Assembly (NCBI RefSeq): GCF_024701975.1
Contig: NZ_JANLNM010000002.1
Location: forward strand, 496,001-560,000
DNA: 64,000 bases
Source: Variovorax sp. ZS18.2.2
Lineage (GTDB): Bacteria; Pseudomonadota; Gammaproteobacteria; Burkholderiales; Burkholderiaceae_C
Direction of reading: 5' to 3'
The translations under genes were made by a program, and so were the position numbers. The first letter of the stretch is position 1. Each line of letters begins with the position of its first letter. This document shows, piece by piece, positions 38,898 to 49,891 of the stretch. The notes under the pieces are model-generated. The model worked only from the letters and a program-made list of their open reading frames with translations. It was not told where the DNA came from and did no database searches.

Positions 38898-40232
38898 ATG
38901 AGCGACAACAACACTCCGACGTCCGCTGCCACCGCAGCTCCTGTTGCACCCGAAGCGCCCGCCGGTAACGGCAAGCGCCGCCGCGCGCTGACCGCATTGG
39001 CGGCCGTGGTGATCGTCGCCGGCGGCGGCTGGGGCCTCTACGAATGGCTGGTCGCCAGCCACTACGAGGACACCGACAACGCCTACGTGCAGGGCAACGT
39101 CATCCAGATCACGCCGCAGATCGGCGGCACCGTCATGGCCATCAACGCCGACGACACCGACTTCGTGAAGGCCGGCCAGCCGCTGGTGCAACTCGACCCG
39201 GCGGATGCCAAGGTCTCGCTCGAACAGGCCGAAGCCGCGCTGGCCCAGACCGTGCGCCAGACGCGCACGCTCTACGCCAACAACGGTTCGCTGGCTGCAC
39301 AGATCACGCTGCGGCAGTCGGACATCGTCAAGGCCCAGAGCGACATCGCCAAGGCTCAGGACGACCTGCAACGCCGCCGTGCGCTCTCGGGCAACGGGGC
39401 CGTGTCGAAGGAAGAACTCAACCACGCCGAAACGCAGCTCGACACCGCCAAGAGCCAACTCGCCGCCGCACAGGCCGGCGTGGTCGCCGCGAAGGAAGCG
39501 CTGGTGAGCAACCAGTCGCTGACCGAAGGCACCAGCGTCGCGCAGCACCCGAGCGTGCTGGCCGCCGCCGCCAAGGTGCGCGAGGCCTACCTCGCCACCC
39601 AGCGCGTCGCGATGCCTGCGCCGGTCGACGGCTACGTTGCCAAGCGCACCGTGCAGCTCGGCCAGCGCGTCGCGGCCGGCACGCCGATGATGTCGATCGT
39701 GCCGCTCAACCAGCTGTGGGTCGATGCCAACTTCAAGGAAGTGCAGCTGCGCAACATCCGCATCGGCCAGCCCGTAAAGCTCACGGCCGACGTCTACGGC
39801 AAGAAGGTCGAGTACGACGGCAAGGTCGCCGGCCTGGGCGTCGGCACCGGCAGCGCGTTTGCACTGCTGCCCGCGCAGAACGCCACCGGCAACTGGATCA
39901 AGGTGGTGCAGCGCGTGCCCGTGCGCATCGCGCTCGACGCCGAACAACTCAAGGCCAACCCGCTGCGCATCGGCCTGTCGATGGACGCCGAGATCGACAT
40001 CTCCTCCAAGAGCGGCAAGATGCTCGCCGACGCGCCGCGCGGCAGCGCGCTCACGCAGACGCAGGTCTACAGCCAGCTCGACCGCGGCGCCGATGCCGAA
40101 GTGGACCGCATCGTCGCAGCCAACCTCGGCCGCGCCGCATCGGCCACCGCCACGACCGCACCGGCCAAGAGCCCGGCCGCGGCGCCGGCAGCCAACGGCG
40201 CGCAGGTAGCCACGCAGGGCCAGCCCGGTTGA
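38898..40232 (+). CDS. emrA: EmrA/FarA-type HlyD family efflux adaptor
   Basis: A 444-residue periplasmic adaptor anchored by one N-terminal helix (ALTALAAVVIVAGGGWGLYEWL). It has the barrel-sandwich halves (YVQGNVIQITPQIGGTVMAI and PAPVDGYVAKRTVQLGQRV) around a long coiled coil with Gln/Ala heptads. The C-terminus is Ala/Pro-rich. It links the MFS pump to the outer-membrane channel. Confidence 0.93.
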   Translation: MSDNNTPTSAATAAPVAPEAPAGNGKRRRALTALAAVVIVAGGGWGLYEWLVASHYEDTDNAYVQGNVIQITPQIGGTVMAINADDTDFVKAGQPLVQLDPADAKVSLEQAEAALAQTVRQTRTLYANNGSLAAQITLRQSDIVKAQSDIAKAQDDLQRRRALSGNGAVSKEELNHAETQLDTAKSQLAAAQAGVVAAKEALVSNQSLTEGTSVAQHPSVLAAAAKVREAYLATQRVAMPAPVDGYVAKRTVQLGQRVAAGTPMMSIVPLNQLWVDANFKEVQLRNIRIGQPVKLTADVYGKKVEYDGKVAGLGVGTGSAFALLPAQNATGNWIKVVQRVPVRIALDAEQLKANPLRIGLSMDAEIDISSKSGKMLADAPRGSALTQTQVYSQLDRGADAEVDRIVAANLGRAASATATTAPAKSPAAAPAANGAQVATQGQPG

Positions 40233-40270
40233 TCGTTGCCCGCTTCGCTTGAACTGAAAAAGCACGCGCA

Positions 40271-41833
40271 ATGGCCACCGCCGCTCCCGCTTACATAGCG
40301 CACGCACCGCTCGAGGGCTCCGCCCGCGTGTGGGGCACGATCGCGCTGTCTGCGGCAACCTTCATGAACGTGCTCGACTCGTCGATCGCGAACGTGTCGT
40401 TGCCCGCCATCTCGGGTGACCTGGGCGTGAGCACCACGCAGGGCACCTGGGTCATCACCAGCTTCGCGGTGGCCAACGCCATCGCGGTGCCGCTCACGGG
40501 TTTCATGACCCAGCGCTTCGGCCAGGTGCGCCTGTTCATGGCGAGCGTGATCCTGTTCATGATGGCCTCGCTGCTGTGCGGCCTGGCGCCGAACATGACC
40601 ACGCTGATCCTGTTCCGCGCGCTGCAGGGCTTTGTCGCCGGTCCGATGATTCCGCTGTCGCAGACGCTGTTGCTGTCGAGCTATCCGAAGGCCAAAGCGG
40701 GCCTCGCGATGGCGATGTGGTCGATGACCACGCTGGTCGCGCCGGTGATGGGGCCGCTGCTCGGCGGCTGGATCACCGACAACATCTCGTGGCCGTGGAT
40801 TTTCTACATCAACATCCCCGTGGGCATCGTTGCAGCCGCCATCACCTGGACGCTCTATCGCAAGCGCGAGAGCACCACGCACAAGGTGCCGATCGACGCC
40901 ATCGGCCTGGCGCTGCTGGTGCTGTGGGTGGGCTCGATGCAGCTGATGCTCGACAAGGGCAAGGAACTCGACTGGTTCCACTCGCCGCAGATCGTCACGA
41001 TGGCGGTGGTGGCCGTGGTCGGCTTCGCGTTCTTCCTCATCTGGGAGCTGACCGACAAGCACCCGGTGGTCGACCTGTCGCTCTTCAAGCGCCGCAACTT
41101 CTGGTCGGGCGCCGTGGCAACGGCCGTGGCCTATGGTCTCTTCTTCGGCAACGTGGTGCTGCTGCCGCTGTGGCTGCAGCAGTGGATGGGCTACACCGCG
41201 ACGCAGGCGGGGATGATCATGGCGCCCGTGGGGCTGCTGGCGATCTTCTTCTCGCCCATCGTCGGGCTTACGGTGGCCAAGATCGATCCGCGCCGCTATG
41301 CGACCTTCTCGTTCCTGGTGTTCGCGCTGATCCTGTGGATGCGGTCGAACTTCAACACGCAGGCCGACTTCGTGACGATCATCATCCCGACGATCATCCA
41401 GGGCATCGCGATGGCGTTCTTCTTCATCCCGCTGGTGACGATCACGCTGTCGGGCTTGACGCCCGACCGCATTCCGGCCGCCTCGGGGTTGTCGAATTTC
41501 CTGCGGATCACGGCCGGCGCGATGGGCACCTCGCTCACCACCACGCTGTGGGACAACCGCGCGACGCTGCACCACGCGCAGCTCGCGGAAACCATCAACC
41601 AGGGCAACAACGCCGCCACCAGCGCGATGGCTGGCCTGTCCGGCAGCGGCTTCAGCACCGACCAGGTGATGGGGCAGATCAACCGCCTGGTCGACCAGCA
41701 GGCCTACATGCTCGCGACGAACGACATCTTCTACGCGTCGGCGATCCTGTTCCTGCTGCTGATTCCGCTGGTGTGGCTGGCCAAGCCGCAGAAGGGCGGT
41801 GCCGGCGGCGACGCTGCAGCCGGCGCGCACTGA
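40271..41833 (+). CDS. emrB: EmrB-type MFS drug efflux transporter (DHA2 family)
   Basis: A 520-residue, 14-helix proton-driven exporter. The family motifs NVLDSSIANVSLPAISGDLG in helix 1 and WVITSFAVANAIAVPLTGFM are present, with FRALQGFVAGPMIPLSQTLLL. With the preceding two genes it makes an EmrAB-TolC-like pump for hydrophobic toxins. A terminator follows 24 bases after the stop. Confidence 0.94.
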   Translation: MATAAPAYIAHAPLEGSARVWGTIALSAATFMNVLDSSIANVSLPAISGDLGVSTTQGTWVITSFAVANAIAVPLTGFMTQRFGQVRLFMASVILFMMASLLCGLAPNMTTLILFRALQGFVAGPMIPLSQTLLLSSYPKAKAGLAMAMWSMTTLVAPVMGPLLGGWITDNISWPWIFYINIPVGIVAAAITWTLYRKRESTTHKVPIDAIGLALLVLWVGSMQLMLDKGKELDWFHSPQIVTMAVVAVVGFAFFLIWELTDKHPVVDLSLFKRRNFWSGAVATAVAYGLFFGNVVLLPLWLQQWMGYTATQAGMIMAPVGLLAIFFSPIVGLTVAKIDPRRYATFSFLVFALILWMRSNFNTQADFVTIIIPTIIQGIAMAFFFIPLVTITLSGLTPDRIPAASGLSNFLRITAGAMGTSLTTTLWDNRATLHHAQLAETINQGNNAATSAMAGLSGSGFSTDQVMGQINRLVDQQAYMLATNDIFYASAILFLLLIPLVWLAKPQKGGAGGDAAAGAH

Positions 41834-41857
41834 CAACACACGCCGTGGTCACCATCA

Positions 41858-41890
41858 CCCCCAGGCTCCTTCCGGACCCTGGGGGTTTTT
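41858..41890 (+). terminator. Intrinsic terminator after emrB
   Basis: CCCCCAGG and CCTGGGGG form an 8-bp GC-rich stem with a 12-base loop, followed by TTTTTATTT. It lies between the convergent emrB and AGE-isomerase genes and touches the last codon of the latter. Confidence 0.9.
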
Positions 41891-43088
41891 ATTTGCCCAG
41901 CGCCTTCAGCACGTCGTAGCACGCGCCCATCGTGTGGTAATCGGTCTTGCCGGCCGGGCTTTTTTCGTCGCTGATCTTCTGGTTCTGCGGCGTGAGGATG
42001 CGGTACCACGCGCCATGCTTGTGGTCCACGAAGTGCGCCCACGAGTACGCCCAGATGCTGTCGTACCAGTCCCAGTAGCTCGCCTCGCCGGTGCGCACCG
42101 CGAGCAGGGCGGCGGCGGCAAAGCTCTCGGCCTGCACCCAGAAATACTTGTCGCCGTCGTACACCGAGCCGTCGGGCGCGAAGCCGTAGACCAGCCCGCC
42201 GTTGTCCGCATCCCAGCCGCGGAACATCGCGGTGTCGAAGAAATGGCGGGCGCGCGGCACGATCCAGTCGGCTTCGCGGCCTTGTGCATTCAAGAGGCGT
42301 TCCAGCTGCAGCAGCAGCTTGGCCCACTCGGTCAGGTGGCCGGTCTGGAAACCCCAGGGCCGAAAGATGTCGCTGCGGTCGCCGCGGTTGAAGTCCCAGT
42401 CGACCGACCAGTCCGCGCGGTAGTGCTCCCACACCAGCCCGTCGGCCAGCGCGGCCTGCCGGCCCGTCACGGCCTCGGCGAGTGCGAGCGCGCGGTCGAG
42501 GTAGCGCGTGTCGCGCGTCGCCTCGAAGGCCGCCACCATCGCTTCGCAGGCGTGCATGTTGGCGTTCTGGCCGCGGTAGGGCGACACGCGCCAGTCGGCC
42601 GTGGCTTCGTCGGCGTACAGGTCGTGGCGCGGCTCCCAGAAGTGCTGCTCCATCAGGTCCCACGCATGTTCAAGTCCCTCGCGCGCCTCGCTCACGCCGG
42701 CCATCAGCGCGTGCGCATGCGCGAGCAGCACGAAGGCCAGGCCGTAGCAGTGCTGAGTACCGTCCAGCACCGTGGCGCGGCCTTCGTGCCAGTCGATCTG
42801 CCATGCGTAGCCGCCACCGGGCAGCGCATGCGCGTGTTGCAGGAAGGCCAGACCGTGCCGCACCGCGTCCAGGTCCGCCGCCTTGCCGAAGCGGCGGTAC
42901 GCGTTCGCGTGGTTGAACACGAAGCGCGTGCTGCTCACCAGGTGGCGCGTGCGGTGGTCGTAGACCGTGCCGTCGTCCTTGAAGAAATGAAAGAAGCCGC
43001 CCGAAGGATCGGTGTCGCGCGGTTCGTAGAAGGCCAGCGTGTGCCGGATGTGGTCGATCAGGAAATCGGGTGAGCGGAAGTCGGGCAT
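41889..43088 (-). CDS. AGE family sugar epimerase/isomerase
   Basis: A 399-residue (alpha/alpha)6-barrel enzyme of the N-acylglucosamine 2-epimerase family, which includes aldose-ketose isomerases such as mannose isomerase and YihS. Two His match the catalytic pair of the family by position: H251 in GFQTGHLTEWAKLLL and H385 in TDYHTMGACYDVL. The substrate cannot be read from the sequence. It is the last gene of the sugar ABC operon, 24 bp after the DUF1479 gene, so it probably acts on the imported sugar or its oxidation product in the cytoplasm. Confidence 0.9.
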   Translation of the reverse strand: MPDFRSPDFLIDHIRHTLAFYEPRDTDPSGGFFHFFKDDGTVYDHRTRHLVSSTRFVFNHANAYRRFGKAADLDAVRHGLAFLQHAHALPGGGYAWQIDWHEGRATVLDGTQHCYGLAFVLLAHAHALMAGVSEAREGLEHAWDLMEQHFWEPRHDLYADEATADWRVSPYRGQNANMHACEAMVAAFEATRDTRYLDRALALAEAVTGRQAALADGLVWEHYRADWSVDWDFNRGDRSDIFRPWGFQTGHLTEWAKLLLQLERLLNAQGREADWIVPRARHFFDTAMFRGWDADNGGLVYGFAPDGSVYDGDKYFWVQAESFAAAALLAVRTGEASYWDWYDSIWAYSWAHFVDHKHGAWYRILTPQNQKISDEKSPAGKTDYHTMGACYDVLKALGK

Positions 43089-43112
43089 GAAAAAAAAAGG
43101 AAATGGGGTTCG

Positions 43113-44363
43113 TCAATCCCAGGCGCGCAAGCCCATCTGCCGCAGCCCGAGGGGCGTCAGGTCGTCGGGTGTGGCGCGGCCTTTGAAATCGACCTCGTAG
43201 TCTTCGGGTGCGAAATCGGGGCTGCTGCGTCCGGCCAGGAAGGCCGGCGCCTGCCGCTCCATGAAAACGCGGTTCTTCTCGCACCAGGGCGCTGCAGAGA
43301 TGTAGATCACGCTGCTGTGCTGGCTGCCGCGGTGCTCGTCCTCAACGGCATGGATCACGTCGGAGTGCCACCACACGGTGTCGCCGGGCTCCACCAGCGG
43401 AATCGGGATCAGCCCGTCGCGCAACTCGGCATGCCACTCGGCGGTGGCGCCGAGCGCGCGGCCCGGCTGCGCGCCGCAGAGGTCGCCTTCGGGCACGTCG
43501 GGCTGCAGTGCGCGCAGCAGCATCCAGGGCGCGGTGCGCGCGATCGGCACCAGCCGAAGCGTGCCGTCGCCCGGGCCCTGGCGCGAGAGTGCTGTCCAGC
43601 CCTGGAAGGTGCGAAAGGCCGAGCAGACCGCAGGGGAGGGAATCTCGCGCGTCTCGGTGCGGCCCTCGGCATCGAAGGGGTCGAAGCGCGCGAGGTCGCC
43701 TTCGAACACCTCGCGGTACACGTGCCGGAAGGTCGGCTCGCACCAGCGCTCGACCGAGCCGCCATCGGAGTGTGGCGACAGGCCCAGTGTCGAATCGCCG
43801 GGCTCGCGGCGGCGGATGCGGTCAGCGTAGTTGGCCTGGCGGTCGGGGTCGAAGAAGCGGGTGCCGTTCTTCTCGAAGGTCCAGAGGCGGTTGAGGAAAG
43901 CGCGCGTCGCGTGCATGCGCTCGTCCTGCCGCGCCTGCATCTGCGGGCGCGACCAGTAGAGGCCGAAGATCTGCGGCCGGCCCGAGGCCAGCGCGCTGAA
44001 GTACTTGTCGAGGCCCGCCTTGGCGCGTGCGTGTGCGTAGTAGTCGTTGCCGTCGATGTAGCGATGGATTTCTTCGTTCCACGCCTGTACCTGCGCCGCG
44101 TCGAACACGCCGCGCACCACCACGCAGCCGCGCCGGTGGATGCGCGCGATCTGTTCGGGCGACACGCGCCCGTGCGCAATGTCGGCATAGGCCAGTTCGG
44201 GCACCGCGCCACCGCTGGCCTGCTCGGCACGCACCATGGCCACTTCGTCCTCGAGGAACTCGGTTTCGAGCGCGAAGCGACGGGCGAGATCGGGCACGCT
44301 GGTGCGCAGGGCGCGCTGGGCCTGCACCACCGCGTGGGGAATGTCGTTCATCCAGTCGGTCAT
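43113..44363 (-). CDS. DUF1479 family protein, 2-oxoglutarate/Fe(II) oxygenase-like
   Basis: A 416-residue protein of the YbiU/DUF1479 family, which has the jelly-roll fold of 2-oxoglutarate-dependent oxygenases. The metal set is plausible here: H198 and D200 in LSPHSDGGSVERW and a distal His (H338) in GDTVWWHSDVIHAVEDEHRG. No activity is established for the family as far as I know. It is in the middle of a sugar-uptake operon, between the ATPase and the isomerase, which suggests that it oxidises or demethylates a modified sugar. That is inference. Confidence 0.88.
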   Translation of the reverse strand: MTDWMNDIPHAVVQAQRALRTSVPDLARRFALETEFLEDEVAMVRAEQASGGAVPELAYADIAHGRVSPEQIARIHRRGCVVVRGVFDAAQVQAWNEEIHRYIDGNDYYAHARAKAGLDKYFSALASGRPQIFGLYWSRPQMQARQDERMHATRAFLNRLWTFEKNGTRFFDPDRQANYADRIRRREPGDSTLGLSPHSDGGSVERWCEPTFRHVYREVFEGDLARFDPFDAEGRTETREIPSPAVCSAFRTFQGWTALSRQGPGDGTLRLVPIARTAPWMLLRALQPDVPEGDLCGAQPGRALGATAEWHAELRDGLIPIPLVEPGDTVWWHSDVIHAVEDEHRGSQHSSVIYISAAPWCEKNRVFMERQAPAFLAGRSSPDFAPEDYEVDFKGRATPDDLTPLGLRQMGLRAWD

Positions 44364-44392
44364 GGGCGTCCTCTCCTTGCCATGCTGTGCCG

Positions 44393-45514
<1,122 letters not shown>

Positions 45515-45517
45515 TCA

Positions 45518-46369
45518 CTAACCTTTGACCGAGCCGGCCATCAGGCCGCGCACGAAATATTTTCCGGACACCAGATACACCACCAGCGTGGGCAGCGCCG
45601 CAATGAACGCCCCCGCGAAATGCACGTTGTATTCCTTGACCCCGGTGGAACTGTTCACAAGGTTGTTGAGCGCCACCGTGATCGGGAATGAGCTGTAGTC
45701 GCTGAACGAAGCGCCGAACAGGAATTCGTTCCAGATATTGGTGAACTGCCAGATCACCGTCACCACGATGATCGGCGTGCTGTTGGGGAGCAAGATGCGC
45801 AGCAGCACCCCGAAGAAGCCCGCCCCGTCCATGCGCGCCGAATGCACCAGTTCCTGCGGAAAGGCCGCGTAGTAGTTGCGGAAAAAGAGTGTGGTGAAGC
45901 CGATGCCGTACACCACGTTCACGAAGATCAGCCCCGTCACCGTGCCCGCGATGCCGAGGAACCCCAGCGTGCGCGCCATCGGGATCAGCACGATCTGGAA
46001 CGGAATGAACACCGAGAACAGCATCGCCGCGAACAGCAGGTGCGCGCCGCGGATGCGGTACTGCGTGAGGATGTAGCCGTTCAGCGCGCCGATGAGCGTG
46101 GAGATGGCTACCGCCGGCACCACCAGCAGGAACGAGTTGATGAAGTAGGGCTTCAACCCCGTGGGCTGCACGCCGATCTGTGCCGTGCTCCAGGCCGCGC
46201 GCCAGGGCTCGAGGGTCCAATCGATGGGCAGCGTCATCAGGTTGCCGCTGCGGATTTCTTCCAGCGGTTTCAGCGAATTGATGACCATCACGTAGACCGG
46301 CATCAGGAACACGAAGGCCAGCACCAGCAGCACGGCGTAGAGAACGAAGCGCATCGCGCGTTCAGCCAT
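45518..46369 (-). CDS. Sugar ABC transporter permease, MalG/UgpE type
   Basis: A 283-residue inner-membrane permease with six helices and the C-terminal EAA loop around QELVHSARMDGAGFFGVLLRILLPNSTP, where the ATPase docks. It starts inside the last eight bases of the other permease gene, so the two are coupled. CUT1-family transporters use one permease of each type. Confidence 0.94.
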   Translation of the reverse strand: MAERAMRFVLYAVLLVLAFVFLMPVYVMVINSLKPLEEIRSGNLMTLPIDWTLEPWRAAWSTAQIGVQPTGLKPYFINSFLLVVPAVAISTLIGALNGYILTQYRIRGAHLLFAAMLFSVFIPFQIVLIPMARTLGFLGIAGTVTGLIFVNVVYGIGFTTLFFRNYYAAFPQELVHSARMDGAGFFGVLLRILLPNSTPIIVVTVIWQFTNIWNEFLFGASFSDYSSFPITVALNNLVNSSTGVKEYNVHFAGAFIAALPTLVVYLVSGKYFVRGLMAGSVKG

Positions 46370-47228
46370 GTTTCGCCCCTCGCATCTCGCGCAGCAGGTA
46401 AGGCACCACCACGACGCCGATGGCCGCGAGCATCAAGACCGAACTCGCCGCACCCACCGCCATCTCGTTGCGCGTGAAGGTGTACTGGTACATGAACACC
46501 GAGGGCAGCCAGGTCGAGCGCCCCGGCCCGCCGTTGGTGAGCGCGATCACCAGGTCGTACGACTTGATCGCCATGTGCGCCAGGATCACGAAGGCCGAGA
46601 CGAACACCGGACCGAGCTGCGGGATCACGATGCGCGTGTAGATCTGCCAGGGCCGCGCGCCATCGACCCGTGCCGCGCTGATCTGCTCGCCGTCGACGCC
46701 GCGCAGCCCCGCGAGGAACATCGCCATCACGAAGCCGGTGGTCTGCCAAACGGCGGCGATGACCACGCAGTAGATCGCCATGTCGCCGTCCTTGATCCAG
46801 CCGAACGAGAAGCCGCTCCAGCCCAGGCTCTGCAGCGTGTGCTCGATGCCCACGCCGGGGTCGAGCAGCCACTTCCACGCCGTGCCGGTCACGATCAGCG
46901 AGAGCGCCATCGGGTACAGGTAGATCGAGCGCAGCACGCCCTCGGCGCGCACCTTCTGGTCGATGAGGATCGCCAGCGCAAGGCCCAGCGCCATCGCCAC
47001 GACGATGTAGAGGCTCGCGAAGATCGCCAGGTTGCGCAGCGACACCTCCCAGTTCTCCAGCCCCAGCAGCCGTTCGTAGGCGGCCGTGCCAGCCCACTCG
47101 GTGGTGGGCAGCATGGTCGATGTCGTGAACGACAGGTAGACCGTGAACATGATGTAGCCGTACACGCACACCAGCACGAGCAGGGCGCTCGGGGTCAGCA
47201 GCAGCTTGGGCAGCAGTCCGGCCTTCAT
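46362..47228 (-). CDS. Sugar ABC transporter permease, MalF/UgpA type
   Basis: A 288-residue permease with six helices. The EAA loop is EQISAARVDGARPWQIYTRIVIPQL. It pairs with the MalG-type permease to form the channel for the periplasmic binding protein encoded upstream. It lies 49 bp after the binding-protein gene. Confidence 0.94.
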   Translation of the reverse strand: MKAGLLPKLLLTPSALLVLVCVYGYIMFTVYLSFTTSTMLPTTEWAGTAAYERLLGLENWEVSLRNLAIFASLYIVVAMALGLALAILIDQKVRAEGVLRSIYLYPMALSLIVTGTAWKWLLDPGVGIEHTLQSLGWSGFSFGWIKDGDMAIYCVVIAAVWQTTGFVMAMFLAGLRGVDGEQISAARVDGARPWQIYTRIVIPQLGPVFVSAFVILAHMAIKSYDLVIALTNGGPGRSTWLPSVFMYQYTFTRNEMAVGAASSVLMLAAIGVVVVPYLLREMRGAKHG

Positions 47229-47277
47229 GAACGCGCAGGCACGCCGGACACCCTGGGCACTCTGGAGCGGCAGCGCA

Positions 47278-48543
47278 TCAGTTCTTCGCGGCCGAGACCA
47301 TGGCAGCGACTGCCTTCTTGTCGTCCAGTTGGCCGTTGAAGTGGCGCGTGATCACGTCGTAGAACGCGTTCTTGATCGAGGCCGGCTCCGCATGGCCGTG
47401 GCCGATGGAGCCCACCAGCGTGTTGGCCTTGCTGGCTTCGGCCAGGTCCTTGATGGCCTTCTTGCCGCAGGCGTCGAAGGCGGTGTCGGGCACGTCGGTG
47501 CGCGCGGGGGCCGAGCCCTTGGCCACGTTGAAGGTCGACTGGAAGCCCGGGTCCATGATCGCGGCGGCGAGCTTCTGCTGCGCGGCGGTCTTGCCGGCGT
47601 CCTTGAGCGTGAACATCACGAACTGGTCGGCGTTGAAGGTGACCGTGCCCTGCGTACCCGGGAAGCGGAAGCAGGCGAAGTCCTTGCCCGGCACCAGCTT
47701 GGCGTTGACGAACTCGCCCTTGGCCCAGTCGCCCATGATCTGGAAACCGGCCTTGCCGCCGATCACCATGCCCGAGGCCACGTTCCAGTCGCGGCCCGAG
47801 AAGTCCTTGTCCACCAGCTTGCGCAACTGCGCCATGCGCTGGAACACCTTCTCGGTGGTGGGCGAATTGATGGTCTTGGTGTCGAGATCGATGAAGGCCT
47901 TGCGGTAGTAGTCGACGCCGCCGGTGGCCATGGCCACGCTGTCGAACAGCGTCGCGTCCTGCCACGGCTGGCCGCCGTGGGCGAGGGCGATGAAGCCGGC
48001 CTTCTGCACTTTCTCTGCGGCGGCGATGAATTCATCCCAGGTCTTCGGCTCGGCCGTCACGCCGGCCTTCGCGAGCACGGCCTGGTTGGCCCAGACCCAG
48101 TTGGTCGAGTGCACGTTCACCGGCGCGGCGATCCACTTGCCGTTGTACTTCGAGAATTTCTGCAGGGCGGGGGGCACCACCTTGTCCCAGCCGTCCTTCT
48201 GCGCGAGCGCGTTGAGGTCGGCGACCACGCCCTGCTTGCCCCAGTCGAGGATGTCGAAGCCCAGCATCTGCGAGGCGGTGGGCGGGTTGCCCGAGGTCAC
48301 GCGGGCGCGCAGCGCGGTCATCGCGGCCTCGCCACCGCCGCCGGCCACGGGCATGTCGTTCCACTTCACGCCCTGCTTCTCGAGGTTGGCCTTGAGCACG
48401 TTGAGCGCGCCGGCCTCGCTGCCCGAGGTCCACCAGTGCAGGACCTCCACGCTTTGCTGCTGGGCCATGGCGGCGGTGCCGGCAAGACCGATGGTGAGAC
48501 CAACGGCAAGGCTTGTTGCGAGTGCGACGGCGTTCTTCTTCAT
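47278..48543 (-). CDS. Sugar ABC transporter substrate-binding protein (family 1)
   Basis: A 421-residue periplasmic protein. The signal peptide is [22 protein letters not shown] with cleavage after AMA, and the mature part begins [23 protein letters not shown], a typical sugar-binding start. The ATG at 48543 has CGGAG eight bases upstream; the longer frame has no signal. It is the first gene of the operon and is divergent in function from, but collinear with, the LacI gene 142 bp upstream. The high Trp and Asp content of the pocket region fits a carbohydrate. Confidence 0.94.
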   Translation of the reverse strand: MKKNAVALATSLAVGLTIGLAGTAAMAQQQSVEVLHWWTSGSEAGALNVLKANLEKQGVKWNDMPVAGGGGEAAMTALRARVTSGNPPTASQMLGFDILDWGKQGVVADLNALAQKDGWDKVVPPALQKFSKYNGKWIAAPVNVHSTNWVWANQAVLAKAGVTAEPKTWDEFIAAAEKVQKAGFIALAHGGQPWQDATLFDSVAMATGGVDYYRKAFIDLDTKTINSPTTEKVFQRMAQLRKLVDKDFSGRDWNVASGMVIGGKAGFQIMGDWAKGEFVNAKLVPGKDFACFRFPGTQGTVTFNADQFVMFTLKDAGKTAAQQKLAAAIMDPGFQSTFNVAKGSAPARTDVPDTAFDACGKKAIKDLAEASKANTLVGSIGHGHAEPASIKNAFYDVITRHFNGQLDDKKAVAAMVSAAKN

Positions 48544-48577
48544 GTGTTTCTCCGGTTGCAGGGTGCGCGGCAGTTTA

Positions 48578-48589
48578 GGCAGCGCTGTC
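48578..48589. promoter_or_regulatory. Candidate LacI-family operator before the sugar operon
   Basis: GGCAGCGCTGTC contains a perfect CAGCGCTG palindrome with the central CG pair common in LacI-family sites. It lies about 35 bp before the binding-protein start codon. Confidence 0.4.
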
Positions 48590-48685
48590 TGCCTTCCCGC
48601 CTTGTGCTTTCCCGGACGAAACACGGCGTTGGCAGCGCAACAAAGGCCGCCTTGCCGGAGAGAAAAACGCGAGGAAGAGGGGGCT

Positions 48686-49663
48686 TCAGCCCACAGTGCT
48701 CTGCCGCACGATGAGCTCGACCGGCAGCGTGTTCAGGCGCGGCAGCGAGCTGCCCTGCATTGCCAGTTCGACGCCCATGCGGCCCAGCGCCTGGCGGTCC
48801 ACGCGCACCGTGGTGAGCGGCGGCTTGGCCGATGCCGCGGTCAGCACATCGTCGAAGCCCACGATCGCGACGTCCTCGGGCACGCGCAGGCCGGCTGCGA
48901 GGCAGGCATCGAGTGCCGCGAGCGCGGCCATGTCGTTGCAGGCGAACACGGCATCTGGCGGTTTGCGCAGGCGCAGCAGCTGCTGCATTGCAGCGAAGGC
49001 GCCACGGTCGTGCGGCAGGCCCAGCGGCGCGACCACCTCCAGCTCCGGATCGGCGAGGACGCCCGCCTCGAACAGTGCCCGTCGGTAGCCCTGGGCCCGC
49101 TCCAGGATGCTCACATGCGCGAGCGATCCCGCGATGTAGGCGATGCGCTGGCGGCCGATGTCCAGCAGGTGGCGCGTGGCCAGGAAGCCGCCGGTCGCGT
49201 TGTCGGGGTTCACCGCGAGCATGTCGCGCAACGAGAAGTCGATCAGCGCGAAGGGCAGTTCGAGCCCGGCCACCATGTCGAGCACCTCGGTCTCGAAGAA
49301 GCCCGCCGCCAGGATCATGTCGGGCTCGTGCAGACGCAGCTGTTCGCGGATCGGGTCGGTCGGGCCGCAGGTGAGCAGCGTGGGCACGATGCCGAACTCG
49401 CGGCAGGCGTCCTCCACCCCGTGCAGCACGTCGGAGAAGAAGGGGTTGACCGAGAAGTGGCTGTGCTGGCGATGCACCATGAAGACCAGCCGCTTGGCCT
49501 TTGCGCTGCGCAGGCGCCCGGCGTTGTAGCCGACGTCGCTGGCGATCTTGCGGATCATGCGGCGGGTGTCGTCCGAGAGGCCGCGCTGGTTCTTCAGTGC
49601 GCGCGACACGGTGCTGATCGACACACCGGCGGCCTCGGCCACATCGCGGATCGTTACGGTCAT
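48686..49663 (-). CDS. LacI family transcriptional regulator
   Basis: A 325-residue repressor. The N-terminal helix-turn-helix and hinge read [21 protein letters not shown] through to [15 protein letters not shown], followed by a periplasmic-binding-type sugar domain ending [25 protein letters not shown]. It is collinear with and just upstream of the sugar ABC operon and is its probable regulator, with the transported sugar or a product as inducer. The ATG at 49663 is chosen; 49672 is also possible and neither has a ribosome site. It is divergent from livG. Confidence 0.92.
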   Translation of the reverse strand: MTVTIRDVAEAAGVSISTVSRALKNQRGLSDDTRRMIRKIASDVGYNAGRLRSAKAKRLVFMVHRQHSHFSVNPFFSDVLHGVEDACREFGIVPTLLTCGPTDPIREQLRLHEPDMILAAGFFETEVLDMVAGLELPFALIDFSLRDMLAVNPDNATGGFLATRHLLDIGRQRIAYIAGSLAHVSILERAQGYRRALFEAGVLADPELEVVAPLGLPHDRGAFAAMQQLLRLRKPPDAVFACNDMAALAALDACLAAGLRVPEDVAIVGFDDVLTAASAKPPLTTVRVDRQALGRMGVELAMQGSSLPRLNTLPVELIVRQSTVG

Positions 49664-49699
49664 GGATTGCATGGAGGGTTGTCGGGCGGGAAGCCGCAT

Positions 49700-49715
49700 T
49701 GTCACTGCGATGACA
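49700..49715. promoter_or_regulatory. Inverted repeat upstream of the LacI gene
   Basis: TGTCA-CTGCGA-TGACA has perfect 5-bp arms and lies 37 bp before the LacI gene start, in the 228-bp divergent region to livG. It may be an operator for the regulator, though it does not resemble the CAGCGCTG site at 48578. The rest of the region holds only a 23-codon reading frame (49824-49895) ending at the livG start. Confidence 0.35.
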
Positions 49716-49891
49716 GTTGGTGATCGTGCATAACTTCCCTGCTGTGCGCAGGTTGCAGTGCAGCATAGGCATTTGCCCCAGTATGCAAGTGCGGGTCGCC
49801 CACCAACAATCGGTCCGCGCTCCATGGTGGCGCGCGCCGAGATGGACTGCATGACCGACTTCTTTTTTCCGAACCCGGGCGACCTCGCGAG

